Of a DNA stretch of 64,000 nucleotides, positions 51,907 through 64,000 are shown piece after piece (the stretch's first letter is position 1; every line of letters starts with the position of its first letter). The DNA comes from Chrysomallon squamiferum (lineage: Eukaryota; Mollusca; Gastropoda; Neomphalida; Peltospiridae). The stretch covers positions 19,770,456-19,834,455 of the forward strand of contig CM022671.1 in the NCBI GenBank assembly GCA_012295275.1. Reading direction: 5' to 3'. The translations under genes were made by a program, and so were the position numbers. The notes under the pieces are model-generated. The model saw only the letters and a program-made list of their open reading frames with translations, ran no database searches and was not told the DNA's origin.

Positions 51907-54631
51907 TATCATCATGTAATAAATTACTGAAATTTATAATATTCACTTGAAATTATTCAATGTGTCAGATATAAATAAATCACACGGCATTCACACTTGG
52001 TATTACAAAGCAATCACCTAGGTATTTACATACTTACATGTTGACAAATTAAATTTATAAATATCACAATGGCTTCTTCAAAACAAACCAAATTCATTAC
52101 TGCAATTTATTTAATTTTTCCTGTAATTATTTTTGAATTTATGTATCAAAAGTAGTCCCTATTTTCATAGAAATAATAAAGAAAATGAAAACAATGATAA
52201 TGATACTGATGATAATAAGGAGGATCAGTGAAAACAATAAATACCCCCTAAAAGAAAAGAATAAAAATAATAATAATAAAAAGAATAATGATAATAAAAA
52301 AAAGAAGAAAAATAAAAGAAGAATTATTATCAATATTTTTTTCAGTTTCTGATATGCTTAATCTAGAATAAAACTGTTGTCTGTCTAACATAGGACTGCA
52401 GTAGGAAAATACCATTTCACAAAATATATTTCTTGTAATGCAAGATGCAGGTGTAAAACTATTTTACATAAATAACTTGGTGTGATATTGTACAATAAAA
52501 CAGTTAACAACTTCACAGGCAAACATGGTGCTTTAAAACTGGATATTTTTTTTTTCTTTCTGGGCATGAAATCCTTTTTAGGATAAACTCTGTGATGGCT
52601 TGAACAGTTCACTGTCAGAAAAAACTATATCAATACAAAGAAAGTAGCTAAAGATACCAAGTAATGTGAAATAGAGGTTAAGTATTATAATATATTCTCA
52701 AAGAAATTATGTAAATTTTAAGGAGACAGTAATGTAATGGCATCTAATGATTTGGAAAAACCTTCAGCATACCATGACTTTCGTAGTCTACAAATATTTT
52801 TTAAATGGTATTTAATGTTTTAATAAATAATTCAAGTATTTCATGTTCTAATGGAAGTCACACCTTTGTTGTCAGGTAACAATTTTTATGTATAAATCAA
52901 ATTGACATTTGGTTTTTTTCCTGTAGACATTTGAATTTTCTCTCCATATTATGGGCTGTTATAATTTCCAACTAGTATACTGATATTAATGAGTAAAATA
53001 AAAATAGATGGAACTCTAGCATTTAATTAATAATGGCCTTAAATAGTCTGTATGTAAAGGGAAGCTGTATATTATTTAATTCGAGACTCTAATGTCCTCC
53101 CGAAATCCATTTATATATAAATCTTATAAGACATCTGAACTTTTGTTTCAACAGGATAAAATCAATTTCGTAACTCTTTTCCCCTGTAAACTAAGGATAC
53201 ACAGTTTTTTCTTTGCATAAACTAAAATTATACAGGGTCTGTCATAATGTTAACACCTTACTTTAAATAACAAACATAAACCCTGATATAATTATTGGGA
53301 CCAACATAAATCAAAACTAGCAGGGCATTTTTATTTTTTTTTATTAACCACCCTCCTGTAAAAAGAATAAAGAAACAATGGTGTATCATTTTTGGCAACC
53401 ACACATTTCATATTGTTCATGATGTATGGTGTAATAACAATAACAGACACTGGTTGTGAGTGAAAAACCAAAAAGAGATATATTAATAAACGTTTTTTGT
53501 TTTTTTTAAATAAACAAGCCACTAAAATTTTGTCAACAGTAAGTGCAAAATTTCCCCTTTGTTAGTTCTCTAATGAAGTTATAGCATCCATAGTTTACAA
53601 TTGTCTGGTGTGAAGTAAAAATATTTGTTCAATTTCACCACTGACTAAAGTCATGCTTTTGGTAAACACCGAACAAGCTACCACAACTTCAGTTACTTGA
53701 TATGATAAAACCAATACATGGAAAATGGATTGTTTTGATTAATTTGTATTTCTGATGATGAAAATGAAATAATTGCTTTTTTTATTTTTTATTTTATTAA
53801 CCATGAAGTGCTAAAATGTGACTTATATAATTAAACTGCAGTTAGAAGCTCACATTTTCTGGAATCTTAGGGCTGATTAAATATAATAATTTAATGTTAG
53901 TACTTTTGAACATCTGCAAAACAAGTACAATGGTTAACTGTTTATCATTTTTGTAAAATAAATATCTACATATTAGGAATACACTGACAAATTATTATTA
54001 TTACTACCTTTGGTTGGTGATTTCATTCATAGTTTATTGAAAATGTGGAATCACTCTGAATACACACTAACCTAGAAAACAATGTGTGCATATAAATAAG
54101 TTGCAGAATTTATAGCATGCCTTTCTTCCTCACACAAAACAGAGAGACACACATAACAGATCTTCTCAGATGTCTGTGTGAAAAGTTCAACATCCAGTAA
54201 ACAAAAATAATAAGTCTAACAAAATGCCATCCAAAAATAAGAAATAATTACCACAATTCCTTTTTTTTTTTTTTTTTTAATGTCAGTTCTGTTATATATA
54301 GTTTGGTTTTCAGATTTGTTATCAATTTTTAAACTGTACACACACAATGTCCAGGTTCAGTTAAATGGAGTGGACACAACAAGAGAAAACAAAAATCTGA
54401 AATCAAACAGAAGAACAGACACAAAACTAGTCAAGGTCTTTATACCATTCAAAATACCAGTAAGTTGTCAAGACATTTTTTTTTTTTTCAAATGGATATA
54501 CCAGAGAAAAAAAATCAGCTGCAAAGTAAAGAATTGTGTGAAATTAAAACTTTTAGCCTAAAAACACCTAGTTTTTAAGAAATGAAGAAAAGTTACATCA
54601 CACTAGAGTCTAGTACTACCCATATTCAGTA
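51907..54631 (-). other. 3' untranslated and downstream region of USP15-like copy 2
   Basis: Counterpart of 16941-19660, noncoding. Unit-length differences are confined mostly to A/T tracts (for example 54260-54278). AATAAA on the minus strand at 54033-54038 is shared with the other copy. Confidence 0.6.
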
Positions 54632-63619
<8,988 letters not shown>

Positions 63620-64000
63620 CTGACAAATAATAAAACAGAAACATTAACGTAAACAAATTTTCTGCTTTCAAGAACTATAACAGACAAGGAAATTGTTAAC
63701 TTTTTTTTATGAATCTGAAAGAACAGAACTTCCAAAATAAACTCCATTCTTCTATTCAACATATTTATACCTTTTAGATTTGTTTTCTTTTTTGAAAATG
63801 TTAATATTTTATTACAATTCATACTAATATGAATTAATAATTCTTCTGAATTTAAATATTAATAATTATTTAATATTTTTCTAAACATATAAAAAAGAAA
63901 TGATCTTTATAAAGGAGATATTATTTCTCTATACATTTAAAAAAAAAAGAAAAAAGAAAGGACGTTTATCTCTTAAATCTGTTTGTAAAATATACAGAAA

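Overview
The window is nuclear DNA from an AT-rich invertebrate animal. Genes are split by many short GT-AG introns, homopolymer tracts and TG/CA/GA microsatellites are frequent, and the proteins are clear animal orthologues: USP4/USP15-type deubiquitinase, RNF123, EEA1 and IRAK4. I cannot fix the phylum. A mollusc-like lophotrochozoan is plausible, but that is inference. No bacterial operon, CRISPR array, rRNA or tRNA was seen.

Layout: (1) 1-19660 holds one complete USP15-like gene on + (3799-16825) with its flanks. (2) 19661-19860 is exactly 200 N, a scaffolding placeholder. (3) 19861-21545 is the reverse complement of 1-1682. (4) 21900-30287 (-) holds the C-terminal half of RNF123, ending in a C3HC4 RING. 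(5) 31884-42463 (+) holds about 900 codons of the central coiled coil of EEA1, without its N-terminal zinc finger or C-terminal FYVE domain. (6) 43017-49292 (-) holds IRAK4: most of the death domain, a long Ser-rich linker and a whole kinase domain. A decayed Tigger-type DNA transposon sits in one intron. (7) 51907-63836 is the reverse complement of about 7768-19660 and carries exons 5-22 of a second USP15-like copy on -.

The window is therefore folded: two arms (1-1682/19861-21545 and 7768-19660/51907-63836) are near-identical in inverted orientation around the N gap. This may reflect two haplotypes scaffolded together with one contig flipped, or a recent paralogous duplication. The two USP copies are not equivalent. 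At nearly every conserved position where they differ, the minus-strand copy keeps the family residue, and the plus-strand copy also has a frameshift near its C-terminus.

Several exons of EEA1 and IRAK4 carry single-base indels, mostly in homopolymers. RNF123 has three defects in adjacent exons. Together with the abrupt loss of both ends of EEA1 and the 5' half of RNF123, this points to base-level and structural errors in the assembly, or to decay of some loci. Functionally, USP15, RNF123 and IRAK4 all belong to ubiquitin-regulated innate immune signalling in other animals, and EEA1 tethers early endosomes. Any joint function here is speculation. The most interesting biological signal is a tandem-duplicated, possibly mutually exclusive exon in the USP15-like gene (6294-6438 versus 7198-7362).
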